Below are positions 1 to 15,000 of a stretch of 64,000 nucleotides of DNA, piece after piece. A program made the translations under genes and the position numbers. Positions within the stretch are counted from its first letter, which is position 1. Each line of letters begins with the position of its first letter. Under the pieces are notes generated by a model. The model searched no databases and was not told where the DNA came from. It saw only the letters and a program-made list of their open reading frames with translations. Source of the stretch: Bursaphelenchus xylophilus (lineage: Eukaryota > Nematoda > Chromadorea > Rhabditida > Aphelenchoididae); assembly GCA_904066235.2 (NCBI GenBank), contig CAJFCV020000006.1:1-64000 (forward strand), in the 5' to 3' direction.

Positions 1-3000
1 AAAAACTAAAATCGTCGTAAGAATTTACAGTACGCTTATATTCACTGAATTCTTTTTTGTAGTATGTTTCTAATGTAGTGTTATCCAATTTCCTACCCAC
101 TGTTTTTTAATTTCCAAGCTCGGTCTGGCGATTTCGGTCTTTACCGGCAGATAGGCGCCGGACAGGCGAAAAAAAACTAAAATCGTCGTAAGAATTTACA
201 GTACGCTTATATTCACTGAATTCTTTTTGTAGTATGTTTCTAATGTCGTGTTATCCAATTTCCTACCCACTGTTTTTTAATTTCCAAGCTCGCTCTGGCG
301 ATTTCGGTCTTTACCGGCAGATAGGCGCCGGACAGGCGAAAAAAAAACTAAAATCGTCGTAAGAATTTACAGTACACTTATATTCTCTGAATTCTTTTTG
401 TAGTATGTTTCTAATGTCGTGTTATCCAATTTCCTACCCACTGTTTTTTAATTTCCAAGCTCGCTCTGGCGATTTCGGTCTTTACCGGCAGATAGGCGCC
501 GGACAGGCGAAAAAAAACTAAAATCGTCGTAAGAATTTACAGTACGCTTATATTCACTGAATTCTTTTTGTAGTATGTTTCTAATGTCGTGTTATCCAAT
601 TTCCTACCCACTGTTTTTTAATTTCCAAGCTCGCTCTGGCGATTTCGGTCTTTACCGGCAGATAGGTGCCGGACAGGCGAAAAAAAAACTAAAATCGTCG
701 TAAGAATTTACAGTACGCTTATATTCACTGAATTCTTTTTGTAGTATGTTTCTAATGTAGTGTTATCCAATTTCCTACCCACTGTTTTTTAATTTCCAAG
801 CTCGGTCTGGCGATTTCGGTCTTTACCGGCAGATAGGCGCCGGACAGGCGAAAAAAAACTAAAATCGTCGTAAGAATTTACAGTACGCTTATATTCACTG
901 AATTCTTTTTTGTAGTATGTTTCTAATGTCGTGTTATCCAATTTCCTACCCACTGTTTTTTAATTTCCAAGCTCGGTCTGGCGATTTCGGTCTTTACCGG
1001 CAGATAGGCGCCGGACAGGCGAAAAAAACTAAAATCGTCGTAAGAATTTACAGTACGCTTATATTCACTGAATTCTTTTTGTAGTATGTTTCTAATGTAG
1101 TGTTATCCAATTTCCTACCCACTGTTTTTTAATTTCCAAGCTCGGTCTGGCGATTTCGGTCTTTACCGGCAGATAGGCGCCGGACAGGCGAAAAAAAACT
1201 AAAATCGTCGTAAGAATTTACAGTACGCTTATATTCACTGAATTCTTTTTGTAGTATGTTTCTAATGTCGTGTTATCCAATTTCCTACCCACTGTTTTTT
1301 AATTTCCAAGCTCGGTCTGGCGATTTCGGTCTTTACCGGCAGATAGGCGCCGGACAGGCGAAAAAAAACTAAAATCGTCGTAAGAATTTACAGTACGCTT
1401 ATATTCACTGAATTCTTTTTGTAGTATGTTTCTAATGTCGTGTTATCCAATTTCCTACCCACTGTTTTTTAATTTCCAAGCTCGGTCTGGCGATTTCGGT
1501 CTTTACCGGCAGATAGGCGCCGGACAGGCGAAAAAAACTAAAATCGTCGTAAGAATTTACAGTACGCTTATATTCACTGAATTCTTTTTGTAGTATGTTT
1601 CTAATGTAGTGTTATCCAATTTCCTACCCACTGTTTTTTAATTTCCAAGCTCGGTCTGGCGATTTCGGTCTTTACCGGCAGATAGGCGCCGGACAGGCGA
1701 AAAAAAACTAAAATCGTCGTAAGAATTTACAGTACGCTTATATTCACTGAATTCTTTTTTTATTATGTTTCTAATGTAGTGTTATCCAATTTCCTACCCA
1801 CCGTTTTTTAATTTCCAAGCTCGGTCTGGTGATTTCGGCCTTTACCGGGAGATAGGCGCCGGACAGGCGAAAAAAACTAAAATCGTCGTAAGAATTTACA
1901 GTACGCTTATATTCACTGAATTCTTTTTGTAGTATGTTTCTAATGTCGTGTTATCCAATTTCCTACCCACTGTTTTTTAATTTCCAAGCTCGGTCTGGCG
2001 ATTTCGGTCTTTACCGGCAGATAGGCGCCGGACAGGCGAAAAAAAACTAAAATCGTCGTAAGAATTTACAGTACGCTTATATTCACTGAATTCTTTTTGT
2101 AGTATGTTTCTAATGTAGTGTTATCCAATTTCCTACCCACTGTTTTTTAATTTCCAAGCTCGGTCTGGCGATTTCGGTCTTTACCGGCAGATAGGCGCCG
2201 GACAGGCGAAAAAAAAACTAAAATCATCGTAAGAATTTACAGTACGCTTATATTCACTGAATTCTTTTTGTAGTATGTTTCTAATGTCGTGTTATCCAAT
2301 TTCCTACCCACTGTTTTTTAATTTCCAAGCTCGCTCTGGCGATTTCGGTCTTTACCGGCAGATAGGTGCCGGACAGGCGAAAAAAAACTAAAATCGTCGT
2401 AAGAATTTACAGTACGCTTATATTCACTGAATTCTTTTTTGTAGTATGTTTCTAATGTAGTGTTATCCAATTTCCTACCCACTGTTTTTTAATTTCCAAG
2501 CTCGGTCTGGCGATTTCGGTCTTTACCGGCAGATAGGCGCCGGACAGGCGAAAAAAAAACTAAAATCGTCGTAAGAATTTACAGTACGCTTATATTCACT
2601 GAATTCTTTTTGTAGTATGTTTCTAATGTCGTGTTATCCAATTTCCTACCCACTGTTTTTTAATTTCCAAGCTCGCTCTGGCGATTTCGGTCTTTACCGG
2701 CAGATAGGCGCCGGACAGGCGAAAAAAAACTAAAATCGTCGTAAGAATTTACAGTACGCTTATATTCACTGAATGCTTTTTGTAGTATGTTTCTAATGTA
2801 GTGTTATCCAATTTCCTACCCACTGTTTTTTAATTTCCAAGCTCGGTCTGGCGATTTCGGTCTTTACCGGCAGATAGGCGCCGGACAGGCGAAAAAAAAA
2901 CTAAAATCATCGTAAGAATTTACAGTACGCTTATATTCACTGAATTCTTTTTGTAGTATGTTTCTAATGTCGTGTTATCCAATTTCCTACCCACTGTTTT

Positions 3001-6000
3001 TTAATTTCCAAGCTCGCTCTGGCGATTTCGGTCTTTACCGGCAGATAGGCGCCGGACAGGCGAAAAAAAACTAAAATCGTCGTAAGAATTTACAGTACGC
3101 TTATATTCACTGAATTCTTTTTGTAGTATGTTTCTAATGTCGTGTTATCCAATTTCCTACCCACTGTTTTTTAATTTCCAAGCTCGCTCTGGCGATTTCG
3201 GTCTTTACCGGCAGATAGGCGCCGGACAGGCGAAAAAAACTAAAATCGTCGTAAGAATTTACAGTACGCTTATATTCACTGCATTCTTTTTGTAGTATGT
3301 TTCTAATGTCGTGTTATCCAATTTCCTACCCACTGTTTTTTAATTTCCAAGCTCGCTCTGGCGATTTCGGTCTTTACCGGCAGATAGGCGCCGGACAGGC
3401 GAAAAAAACTAAAATCGTCGTAAGAATTTACAGTACGCTTATATTCACTGAATTCTTTTTGTAGTATGTTTCTAATGTCGTGTTATCCAATTTCCTACCC
3501 ACTGTTTTTTAATTTCCAAGCTCGGTCTGGCGATTTCGGTCTTTACCGGCAGATAGGTGCCGGACAGGCGAAAAAAACTAAAATCGTCGTAAGAATTTAC
3601 AGTACGCTTATATTCACTGAATTCTTTTTGTAGTATGTTTCTAATGTCGTGTTATCCAATTTCCTACCCACTGTTTTTTAATTTCCAAGCTCGCTCTGGC
3701 GATTTCGGTCTTTACCGGCAGATAGGCGCCGGACAGGCGAAAAAAAACTAAAATCGTCGTAAGAATTTACAGTACGCTTATATTCACTGAATTCTTTTTG
3801 TAGTATGTTTCTAATGTCGTGTTATCCAATTTCCTACCCACTGTTTTTTAATTTCCAAGCTCGCTCTGGCGATTTCGGTCTTTACCGGCAGATAGGTGCC
3901 GGACAGGCGAAAAAAACTAAAATCGTCGTAAGAATTTACAGTACGCTTATATTCACTGAATTCTTTTTGTAGTATGTTTCTAATGTAGTGTTATCCAATT
4001 TCCTACCCACTGTTTTTTAATTTCCAAGCTCGGTCTGGCGATTTCGGTCTTTACCGGCAGATAGGCGCCGGACAGGCGAAAAAAAACTAAAATCGTCGTA
4101 AGAATTTACAGTACGCTTATATTCACTGAATTCTTTTTGTAGTATGTTTCTAATGTCGTGTTATCCAATTTCCTACCCACTGTTTTTTAATTTCCAAGCT
4201 CGCTCTGGCGATTTCGGTCTTTACCGGCAGATAGGCGCCGGACAGGCGAAAAAAAACTAAAATCGTCGTAAGAATTTACAGTACGCTTATATTCACTGAA
4301 TTCTTTTTGTAGTATGTTTCTAATGTCGTGTTATCCAATTTCCTACCCACTGTTTTTTAATTTCCAAGCTCGCTCTGGCGATTTCGGTCTTTACCGGCAG
4401 ATAGGCGCCGGACAGGCGAAAAAAAACTAAAATCGTCGTAAGAATTTACAGTACGCTTATATTCACTGCATTCTTTTTGTAGTATGTTTCTAATGTCGTG
4501 TTATCCAATTTCCTACCCACTGTTTTTTAATTTCCAAGCTCGCTCTGGCGATTTCGGTCTTTACCGGCAGATAGGCGCCGGACAGGCGAAAAAAAAACTA
4601 AAATCGTCGTAAGAATTTACAGTACGCTTATATTCACTGAATTCTTTTTGTAGTATGTTTCTAATGTCGTGTTATCCAATTTCCTACCCACTGTTTTTTA
4701 ATTTCCAAGCTCGGTCTGGCGATTTCGGTCTTTACCGGCAGATAGGTGCCGGACAGGCGAAAAAAACTAAAATCGTCGTAAGAATTTACAGTACGCTTAT
4801 ATTCACTGAATTCTTTTTGTAGTATGTTTCTAATGTCGTGTTATCCAATTTCCTACCCACTGTTTTTTAATTTCCAAGCTCGCTCTGGCGATTTCGGTCT
4901 TTACCGGCAGATAGGCGCCGGACAGGCGAAAAAAACTAAAATCGTCGTAAGAATTTACAGTACGCTTATATTCACTGAATTCTTTTTGTAGTATGTTTCT
5001 AATGTAGTGTTATCCAATTTCCTACCCACTGTTTTTTAATTTCCAAGCTCGGTCTGGCGATTTCGGTCTTTACCGGCAGATAGGCGCCGGACAGGCGAAA
5101 AAAAACTAAAATCATCGTAAGAATTTACAGTACGCTTATATTCACTGAATTCTTTTTGTAGTATGTTTCTAATGTCGTGTTATCCAATTTCCTACCCACT
5201 GTTTTTTAATTTCCAAGCTCGCTCTGGCGATTTCGGTCTTTACCGGCAGATAGGTGCCGGACAGGCGAAAAAAAACTAAAATCGTCGTAAGAATTTACAG
5301 TACGCTTATATTCACTGAATTCTTTTTGTAGTATGTTTCTAATGTAGTGTTATCCAATTTCCTACCCACTGTTTTTTAATTTCCAAGCTCGGTCTGGCGA
5401 TTTCGGTCTTTACCGGCAGATAGGCGCCGGACAGGCGAAAAAAACTAAAATCGTCGTAAGAATTTACAGTACGCTTATATTCACTGAATTCTTTTTTTAT
5501 TATGTTTCTAATGTAGTGTTATCCAATTTCCTACCCACCGTTTTTTAATTTCCAAGCTCGGTCTGGTGATTTCGGCCTTTACCGGCAGATAGGCGCCGGA
5601 CAGGCGAAAAAAAACTAAAATCGTCGTAAGAATTTACAGTACGCTTATATTCACTGAATTCTTTTTGTAGTATGTTTCTAATGTCGTGTTATCCAATTTC
5701 CTACCCACTGTTTTTTAATTTCCAAGCTCGGTCTGGCGATTTCGGTCTTTACCGGCAGATAGGCGCCGGACAGGCGAAAAAAAACTAAAATCGTCGTAAG
5801 AATTTACAGTACGCTTATATTCACTGAATTCTTTTTGTAGTATGTTTCTAATGTCGTGTTATCCAATTTCCTACCCACTGTTTTTTAATTTCCAAGCTCG
5901 CTCTGGCGATTTCGGTCTTTACCGGCAGATAGGTGCCGGACAGGCGAAAAAAACTAAAATCGTCGTAAGAATTTACAGTACGCTTATATTCACTGAATTC

Positions 6001-9000
6001 TTTTTGTAGTATGTTTCTAATGTAGTGTTATCCAATTTCCTACCCACTGTTTTTTAATTTCCAAGCTCGGTCTGGCGATTTCGGTCTTTACCGGCAGATA
6101 GGCGCCGGACAGGCGAAAAAAACTAAAATCGTCGTAAGAATTTACAGTACGCTTATATTCACTGAATTCTTTTTTTATTATGTTTCTAATGTAGTGTTAT
6201 CCAATTTCCTACCCACCGTTTTTTAATTTCCAAGCTCGGTCTGGTGATTTCGGCCTTTACCGGCAGATAGGCGCCGGACAGGCGAAAAAAAACTAAAATC
6301 GTCGTAAGAATTTACAGTACGCTTATATTCACTGAATTCTTTTTGTAGTATGTTTCTAATGTCGTGTTATCCAATTTCCTACCCACTGTTTTTTAATTTC
6401 CAAGCTCGGTCTGGCGATTTCGGTCTTTACCGGCAGATAGGCGCCGGACAGGCGAAAAAAACTAAAATCGTCGTAAGAATTTACAGTACGCTTATATTCA
6501 CTGAATTCTTTTTGTAGTATGTTTCTAATGTCGTGTTATCCAATTTCCTACCCACTGTTTTTTAATTTCCAAGCTCGCTCTGGCGATTTCGGTCTTTACC
6601 GGCAGATAGGTGCCGGACAGGCGAAAAAAAACTAAAATCGTCGTAAGAATTTACAGTACGCTTATATTCACTGAATTCTTTTTGTAGTATGTTTCTAATG
6701 TAGTGTTATCCAATTTCCTACCCACTGTTTTTTAATTTCCAAGCTCGGTCTGGCGATTTCGGTCTTTACCGGCAGATAGGCGCCGGACAGGCGAAAAAAA
6801 ACTAAAATCGTCGTAAGAATTTACAGTACGCTTATATTCACTGAATTCTTTTTGTAGTATGTTTCTAATGTCGTGTTATCCAATTTCCTACCCACTGTTT
6901 TTTAATTTCCAAGCTCGCTCTGGCGATTTCGGTCTTTACCGGCAGATAGGCGCCGGACAGGCGAAAAAAACTAAAATCGTCGTAAGAATTTACAGTACGC
7001 TTATATTCACTGAATTCTTTTTTTATTATGTTTCTAATGTAGTGTTATCCAATTTCCTACCCACCGTTTTTTAATTTCCAAGCTCGGTCTGGTGATTTCG
7101 GCCTTTACCGGCAGATAGGCGCCGGACAGGCGAAAAAAAACTAAAATCGTCGTAAGAATTTACAGTACGCTTATATTCACTGAATTCTTTTTGTAGTATG
7201 TTTCTAATGTCGTGTTATCCAATTTCCTACCCACTGTTTTTTAATTTCCAAGCTCGGTCTGGCGATTTCGGTCTTTACCGGCAGATAGGCGCCGGACAGG
7301 CGAAAAAAACTAAAATCGTCGTAAGAATTTACAGTACGCTTATATTCACTGAATTCTTTTTGTAGTATGTTTCTAATGTCGTGTTATCCAATTTCCTACC
7401 CACTGTTTTTTAATTTCCAAGCTCGCTCTGGCGATTTCGGTCTTTACCGGCAGATAGGTGCCGGACAGGCGAAAAAAACTAAAATCGTCGTAAGAATTTA
7501 CAGTACGCTTATATTCACTGAATTCTTTTTGTAGTATGTTTCTAATGTAGTGTTATCCAATTTCCTACCCACTGTTTTTTAATTTCCAAGCTCGGTCTGG
7601 CGATTTCGGTCTTTACCGGCAGATAGGCGCCGGACAGGCGAAAAAAACTAAAATCGTCGTAAGAATTTACAGTACGCTTATATTCACTGAATTCTTTTTG
7701 TAGTATGTTTCTAATGTCGTGTTATCCAATTTCCTACCCACTGTTTTTTAATTTCCAAGCTCGCTCTGGCGATTTCGGTCTTTACCGGCAGATAGGCGCC
7801 GGACAGGCGAAAAAAACTAAAATCGTCGTAAGAATTTACAGTACGCTTATATTCACTGAATTCTTTTTGTAGTATGTTTCTAATGTAGTGTTATCCAATT
7901 TCCTACCCACTGTTTTTTAATTTCCAAGCTCGGTCTGGCGATTTCGGTCTTTACCGGCAGATAGGCGCCGGACAGGCGAAAAAAAACTAAAATCATCGTA
8001 AGAATTTACAGTACGCTTATATTCACTGAATTCTTTTTGTAGTATGTTTCTAATGTCGTGTTATCCAATTTCCTACCCACTGTTTTTTAATTTCCAAGCT
8101 CGCTCTGGCGATTTCGGTCTTTACCGGCAGATAGGTGCCGGACAGGCGAAAAAAACTAAAATCGTCGTAAGAATTTACAGTACGCTTATATTCACTGAAT
8201 TCTTTTTGTAGTATGTTTCTAATGTAGTGTTATCCAATTTCCTACCCACTGTTTTTTAATTTCCAAGCTCGGTCTGGCGATTTCGGTCTTTACCGGCAGA
8301 TAGGCGCCGGACAGGCGAAAAAAACTAAAATCGTCGTAAGAATTTACAGTACGCTTATATTCACTGAATTCTTTTTGTAGTATGTTTCTAATGTCGTGTT
8401 ATCCAATTTCCTACCCACTGTTTTTTAATTTCCAAGCTCGCTCTGGCGATTTCGGTCTTTACCGGCAGATAGGCGCCGGACAGGCGAAAAAAAACTAAAA
8501 TCGTCGTAAGAATTTACAGTACGCTTATATTCACTGAATTCTTTTTGTAGTATGTTTCTAATGTCGTGTTATCCAATTTCCTACCCACTGTTTTTTAATT
8601 TCCAAGCTCGCTCTGGCGATTTCGGTCTTTACCGGCAGATAGGCGCCGGACAGGCGAAAAAAACTAAAATCGTCGTAAGAATTTACAGTACGCTTATATT
8701 CACTGAATTCTTTTTGTAGTATGTTTCTAATGTAGTGTTATCCAATTTCCTACCCACTGTTTTTTAATTTCCAAGCTCGGTCTGGCGATTTCGGTCTTTA
8801 CCGGCAGATAGGCGCCGGACAGGCGAAAAAAAAACTAAAATCGTCGTAAGAATTTACAGTACGCTTATATTCACTGAATTCTTTTTGTAGTATGTTTCTA
8901 ATGTCGTGTTATCCAATTTCCTACCCACTGTTTTTTAATTTCCAAGCTCGCTCTGGCGATTTCGGTCTTTACCGGCAGATAGGCGCCGGACAGGCGAAAA

Positions 9001-12000
9001 AAAACTAAAATCGTCGTAAGAATTTACAGTACGCTTATATTCACTGAATTCTTTTTGTAGTATGTTTCTAATGTAGTGTTATCCAATTTCCTACCCACTG
9101 TTTTTTAATTTCCAAGCTCGGTCTGGCGATTTCGGTCTTTACCGGCAGATAGGCGCCGGACAGGCGAAAAAAAAACTAAAATCATCGTAAGAATTTACAG
9201 TACGCTTATATTCACTGAATTCTTTTTGTAGTATGTTTCTAATGTCGTGTTATCCAATTTCCTACCCACTGTTTTTTAATTTCCAAGCTCGCTCTGGCGA
9301 TTTCGGTCTTTACCGGCAGATAGGTGCCGGACAGGCGAAAAAAAACTAAAATCGTCGTAAGAATTTACAGTACGCTTATATTCACTGAATTCTTTTTGTA
9401 GTATGTTTCTAATGTAGTGTTATCCAATTTCCTACCCACTGTTTTTTAATTTCCAAGCTCGGTCTGGCGATTTCGGTCTTTACCGGCAGATAGGCGCCGG
9501 ACAGGCGAAAAAAAACTAAAATCGTCGTAAGAATTTACAGTACGCTTATATTCACTGAATTCTTTTTTGTAGTATGTTTCTAATGTCGTGTTATCCAATT
9601 TCCTACCCACTGTTTTTTAATTTCCAAGCTCGCTCTGGCGATTTCGGTCTTTACCGGCAGATAGGCGCCGGACAGGCGAAAAAAACTAAAATCGTCGTAA
9701 GAATTTACAGTACGCTTATATTCACTGAATTCTTTTTGTAGTATGTTTCTAATGTCGTGTTATCCAATTTCCTACCCACTGTTTTTTAATTTCCAAGCTC
9801 GGTCTGGCGATTTCGGTCTTTACCGGCAGATAGGCGCCGGACAGGCGAAAAAAAACTAAAATCGTCGTAAGAATTTACAGTACGCTTATATTCACTGAAT
9901 TCTTTTTGTAGTATGTTTCTAATGTCGTGTTATCCAATTTCCTACCCACTGTTTTTTAATTTCCAAGCTCGCTCTGGCGATTTCGGTCTTTACCGGCAGA
10001 TAGGCGCCGGACAGGCGAAAAAAAACTAAAATCATCGTAAGAATTTACAGTACGCTTATATTCACTGAATTCTTTTTGTAGTATGTTTCTAATGTCGTGT
10101 TATCCAATTTCCTACCCACTGTTTTTTAATTTCCAAGCTCGCTCTGGCGATTTCGGTCTTTACCGGCAGATAGGTGCCGGACAGGCGAAAAAAACTAAAA
10201 TCGTCGTAAGAATTTACAGTACGCTTATATTCACTGAATTCTTTTTGTAGTATGTTTCTAATGTAGTGTTATCCAATTTCCTACCCACTGTTTTTTAATT
10301 TCCAAGCTCGGTCTGGCGATTTCGGTCTTTACCGGCAGATAGGCGCCGGACAGGCGAAAAAAACTAAAATCGTCGTAAGAATTTACAGTACGCTTATATT
10401 CACTGAATTCTTTTTGTAGTATGTTTCTAATGTAGTGTTATCCAATTTCCTACCCACTGTTTTTTAATTTCCAAGCTCGGTCTGGCGATTTCGGTCTTTA
10501 CCGGCAGATAGGCGCCGGACAGGCGAAAAAAAAACTAAAATCGTCGTAAGAATTTACAGTACGCTTATATTCACTGAATTCTTTTTGTAGTATGTTTCTA
10601 ATGTCGTGTTATCCAATTTCCTACCCACTGTTTTTTAATTTCCAAGCTCGCTCTGGCGATTTCGGTCTTTACCGGCAGATAGGCGCCGGACAGGCGAAAA
10701 AAAACTAAAATCGTCGTAAGAATTTACAGTACGCTTATATTCACTGAATTCTTTTTGTAGTATGTTTCTAATGTCGTGTTATCCAATTTCCTACCCACTG
10801 TTTTTTAATTTCCAAGCTCGCTCTGGCGATTTCGGTCTTTACCGGCAGATAGGCGCCGGACAGGCGAAAAAAAACTAAAATCGTCGTAAGAATTTACAGT
10901 ACGCTTATATTCACTGAATTCTTTTTGTAGTATGTTTCTAATGTAGTGTTATCCAATTTCCTACCCACTGTTTTTTAATTTCCAAGCTCGGTCTGGCGAT
11001 TTCGGTCTTTACCGGCAGATAGGCGCCGGACAGGCGAAAAAAAACTAAAATCGTCGTAAGAATTTACAGTACGCTTATATTCACTGAATTCTTTTTTTAT
11101 TATGTTTCTAATGTAGTGTTATCCAATTTCCTACCCACCGTTTTTTAATTTCCAAGCTCGGTCTGGTGATTTCGGCCTTTACCGGCAGATAGGCGCCGGA
11201 CAGGCGAAAAAAAACTAAAATCGTCGTAAGAATTTACAGTACGCTTATATTCACTGAATTCTTTTTGTAGTATGTTTCTAATGTCGTGTTATCCAATTTC
11301 CTACCCACTGTTTTTTAATTTCCAAGCTCGCTCTGGCGATTTCGGTCTTTACCGGCAGATAGGCGCCGGACAGGCGAAAAAAACTAAAATCGTCGTAAGA
11401 ATTTACAGTACGCTTATATTCACTGAATTCTTTTTGTAGTATGTTTCTAATGTAGTGTTATCCAATTTCCTACCCACTGTTTTTTAATTTCCAAGCTCGG
11501 TCTGGCGATTTCGGTCTTTACCGGCAGATAGGCGCCGGACAGGCGAAAAAAAACTAAAATCATCGTAAGAATTTACAGTACGCTTATATTCACTGAATTC
11601 TTTTTGTAGTATGTTTCTAATGTCGTGTTATCCAATTTCCTACCCACTGTTTTTTAATTTCCAAGCTCGCTCTGGCGATTTCGGTCTTTACCGGCAGATA
11701 GGTGCCGGACAGGCGAAAAAAAACTAAAATCGTCGTAAGAATTTACAGTACGCTTATATTCACTGAATTCTTTTTGTAGTATGTTTCTAATGTAGTGTTA
11801 TCCAATTTCCTACCCACTGTTTTTTAATTTCCAAGCTCGGTCTGGCGATTTCGGTCTTTACCGGCAGATAGGCGCCGGACAGGCGAAAAAAAAAACTAAA
11901 ATCATCGTAAGAATTTACAGTACGCTTATATTCACTGAATTCTTTTTGTAGTATGTTTCTAATGTCGTGTTATCCAATTTCCTACCCACTGTTTTTTAAT

Positions 12001-15000
12001 TTCCAAGCTCGCTCTGGCGATTTCGGTCTTTACCGGCAGATAGGTGCCGGACAGGCGAAAAAAAACTAAAATCGTCGTAAGAATTTACAGTACGCTTATA
12101 TTCACTGAATTCTTTTTGTAGTATGTTTCTAATGTAGTGTTATCCAATTTCCTACCCACTGTTTTTTAATTTCCAAGCTCGGTCTGGCGATTTCGGTCTT
12201 TACCGGCAGATAGGCGCCGGACAGGCGAAAAAAAAACTAAAATCGTCGTAAGAATTTACAGTACGCTTATATTCACTGAATTCTTTTTGTAGTATGTTTC
12301 TAATGTCGTGTTATCCAATTTCCTACCCACTGTTTTTTAATTTCCAAGCTCGCTCTGGCGATTTCGGTCTTTACCGGCAGATAGGCGCCGGACAGGCGAA
12401 AAAAAACTAAAATCGTCGTAAGAATTTACAGTACGCTTATATTCACTGAATTCTTTTTGTAGTATGTTTCTAATGTCGTGTTATCCAATTTCCTACCCAC
12501 TGTTTTTTAATTTCCAAGCTCGCTCTGGCGATTTCGGTCTTTACCGGCAGATAGGCGCCGGACAGGCGAAAAAAACTAAAATCGTCGTAAGAATTTACAG
12601 TACGCTTATATTCACTGAATTCTTTTTTGTAGTATGTTTCTAATGTAGTGTTATCCAATTTCCTACCCACTGTTTTTTAATTTCCAAGCTCGGTCTGGCG
12701 ATTTCGGTCTTTACCGGCAGATAGGTGCCGGACAGGCGAAAAAAAACTAAAATCGTCGTAAGAATTTACAGTACGCTTATATTCACTGAATTCTTTTTGT
12801 AGTATGTTTCTAATGTAGTGTTATCCAATTTCCTACCCACTGTTTTTTAATTTCCAAGCTCGGTCTGGCGATTTCGGTCTTTACCGGCAGATAGGCGCCG
12901 GACAGGCGAAAAAAAACTAAAATCGTCGTAAGAATTTACAGTACGCTTATATTCACTGAATTCTTTTTGTAGTATGTTTCTAATGTCGTGTTATCCAATT
13001 TCCTACCCACTGTTTTTTAATTTCCAAGCTCGGTCTGGCGATTTCGGTCTTTACCGGCAGATAGGCGCCGGACAGGCGAAAAAAAACTAAAATCGTCGTA
13101 AGAATTTACAGTACGCTTATATTCACTGAATTCTTTTTGTAGTATGTTTCTAATGTCGTGTTATCCAATTTCCTACCCACTGTTTTTTAATTTCCAAGCT
13201 CGCTCTGGCGATTTCGGTCTTTACCGGCAGATAGGTGCCGGACAGGCGAAAAAAAACTAAAATCGTCGTAAGAATTTACAGTACGCTTATATTCACTGAA
13301 TTCTTTTTGTAGTATGTTTCTAATGTAGTGTTATCCAATTTCCTACCCACTGTTTTTTAATTTCCAAGCTCGGTCTGGCGATTTCGGTCTTTACCGGCAG
13401 ATAGGCGCCGGACAGGCGAAAAAAAAACTAAAATCGTCGTAAGAATTTACAGTACGCTTATATTCACTGAATTCTTTTTTTATTATGTTTCTAATGTAGT
13501 GTTATCCAATTTCCTACCCACCGTTTTTTAATTTCCAAGCTCGGTCTGGTGATTTCGGCCTTTACCGGCAGATAGGCGCCGGACAGGCGAAAAAAAACTA
13601 AAATCGTCGTAAGAATTTACAGTACGCTTATATTCACTGAATTCTTTTTGTAGTATGTTTCTAATGTCGTGTTATCCAATTTCCTACCCACTGTTTTTTA
13701 ATTTCCAAGCTCGGTCTGGCGATTTCGGTCTTTACCGGCAGATAGGCGCCGGACAGGCGAAAAAAAACTAAAATCGTCGTAAGAATTTACAGTACGCTTA
13801 TATTCACTGAATTCTTTTTGTAGTATGTTTCTAATGTCGTGTTATCCAATTTCCTACCCACTGTTTTTTAATTTCCAAGCTCGCTCTGGCGATTTCGGTC
13901 TTTACCGGCAGATAGGTGCCGGACAGGCGAAAAAAAACTAAAATCGTCGTAAGAATTTACAGTACGCTTATATTCACTGAATTCTTTTTGTAGTATGTTT
14001 CTAATGTAGTGTTATCCAATTTCCTACCCACTGTTTTTTAATTTCCAAGCTCGGTCTGGCGATTTCGGTCTTTACCGGCAGATAGGCGCCGGACAGGCGA
14101 AAAAAACTAAAATCGTCGTAAGAATTTACAGTACGCTTATATTCACTGAATTCTTTTTGTAGTATGTTTCTAATGTCGTGTTATCCAATTTCCTACCCAC
14201 TGTTTTTTAATTTCCAAGCTCGCTCTGGCGATTTCGGTCTTTACCGGCAGATAGGCGCCGGACAGGCGAAAAAAAACTAAAATCGTCGTAAGAATTTACA
14301 GTACGCTTATATTCACTGAATTCTTTTTGTAGTATGTTTCTAATGTAGTGTTATCCAATTTCCTACCCACTGTTTTTTAATTTCCAAGCTCGGTCTGGCG
14401 ATTTCGGTCTTTACCGGCAGATAGGCGCCGGACAGGCGAAAAAAAACTAAAATCGTCGTAAGAATTTACAGTACGCTTATATTCACTGAATTCTTTTTGT
14501 AGTATGTTTCTAATGTCGTGTTATCCAATTTCCTACCCACTGTTTTTTAATTTCCAAGCTCGGTCTGGCGATTTCGGTCTTTACCGGCAGATAGGCGCCG
14601 GACAGGCGAAAAAAAACTAAAATCGTCGTAAGAATTTACAGTACGCTTATATTCACTGAATTCTTTTTGTAGTATGTTTCTAATGTCGTGTTATCCAATT
14701 TCCTACCCACTGTTTTTTAATTTCCAAGCTCGCTCTGGCGATTTCGGTCTTTACCGGCAGATAGGCGCCGGACAGGCGAAAAAAACTAAAATCGTCGTAA
14801 GAATTTACAGTACGCTTATATTCACTGAATTCTTTTTGTAGTATGTTTCTAATGTCGTGTTATCCAATTTCCTACCCACTGTTTTTTAATTTCCAAGCTC
14901 GGTCTGGCGATTTCGGTCTTTACCGGCAGATAGGCGCCGGACAGGCGAAAAAAAACTAAAATCGTCGTAAGAATTTACAGTACGCTTATATTCACTGAAT

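Noticed and set aside
6859..7074. 71-codon open frame in the satellite (same again at 17731-17946)
   Set aside because: It is a by-product of a B-C monomer pair where the variant monomer removes a stop. Identical frames occur only where that monomer order recurs, and there is no gene-like context.
12470..12670. 66-codon minus-strand frame in the satellite
   Set aside because: Same reason: a chance open stretch through one monomer boundary, not conserved among neighbouring monomers.
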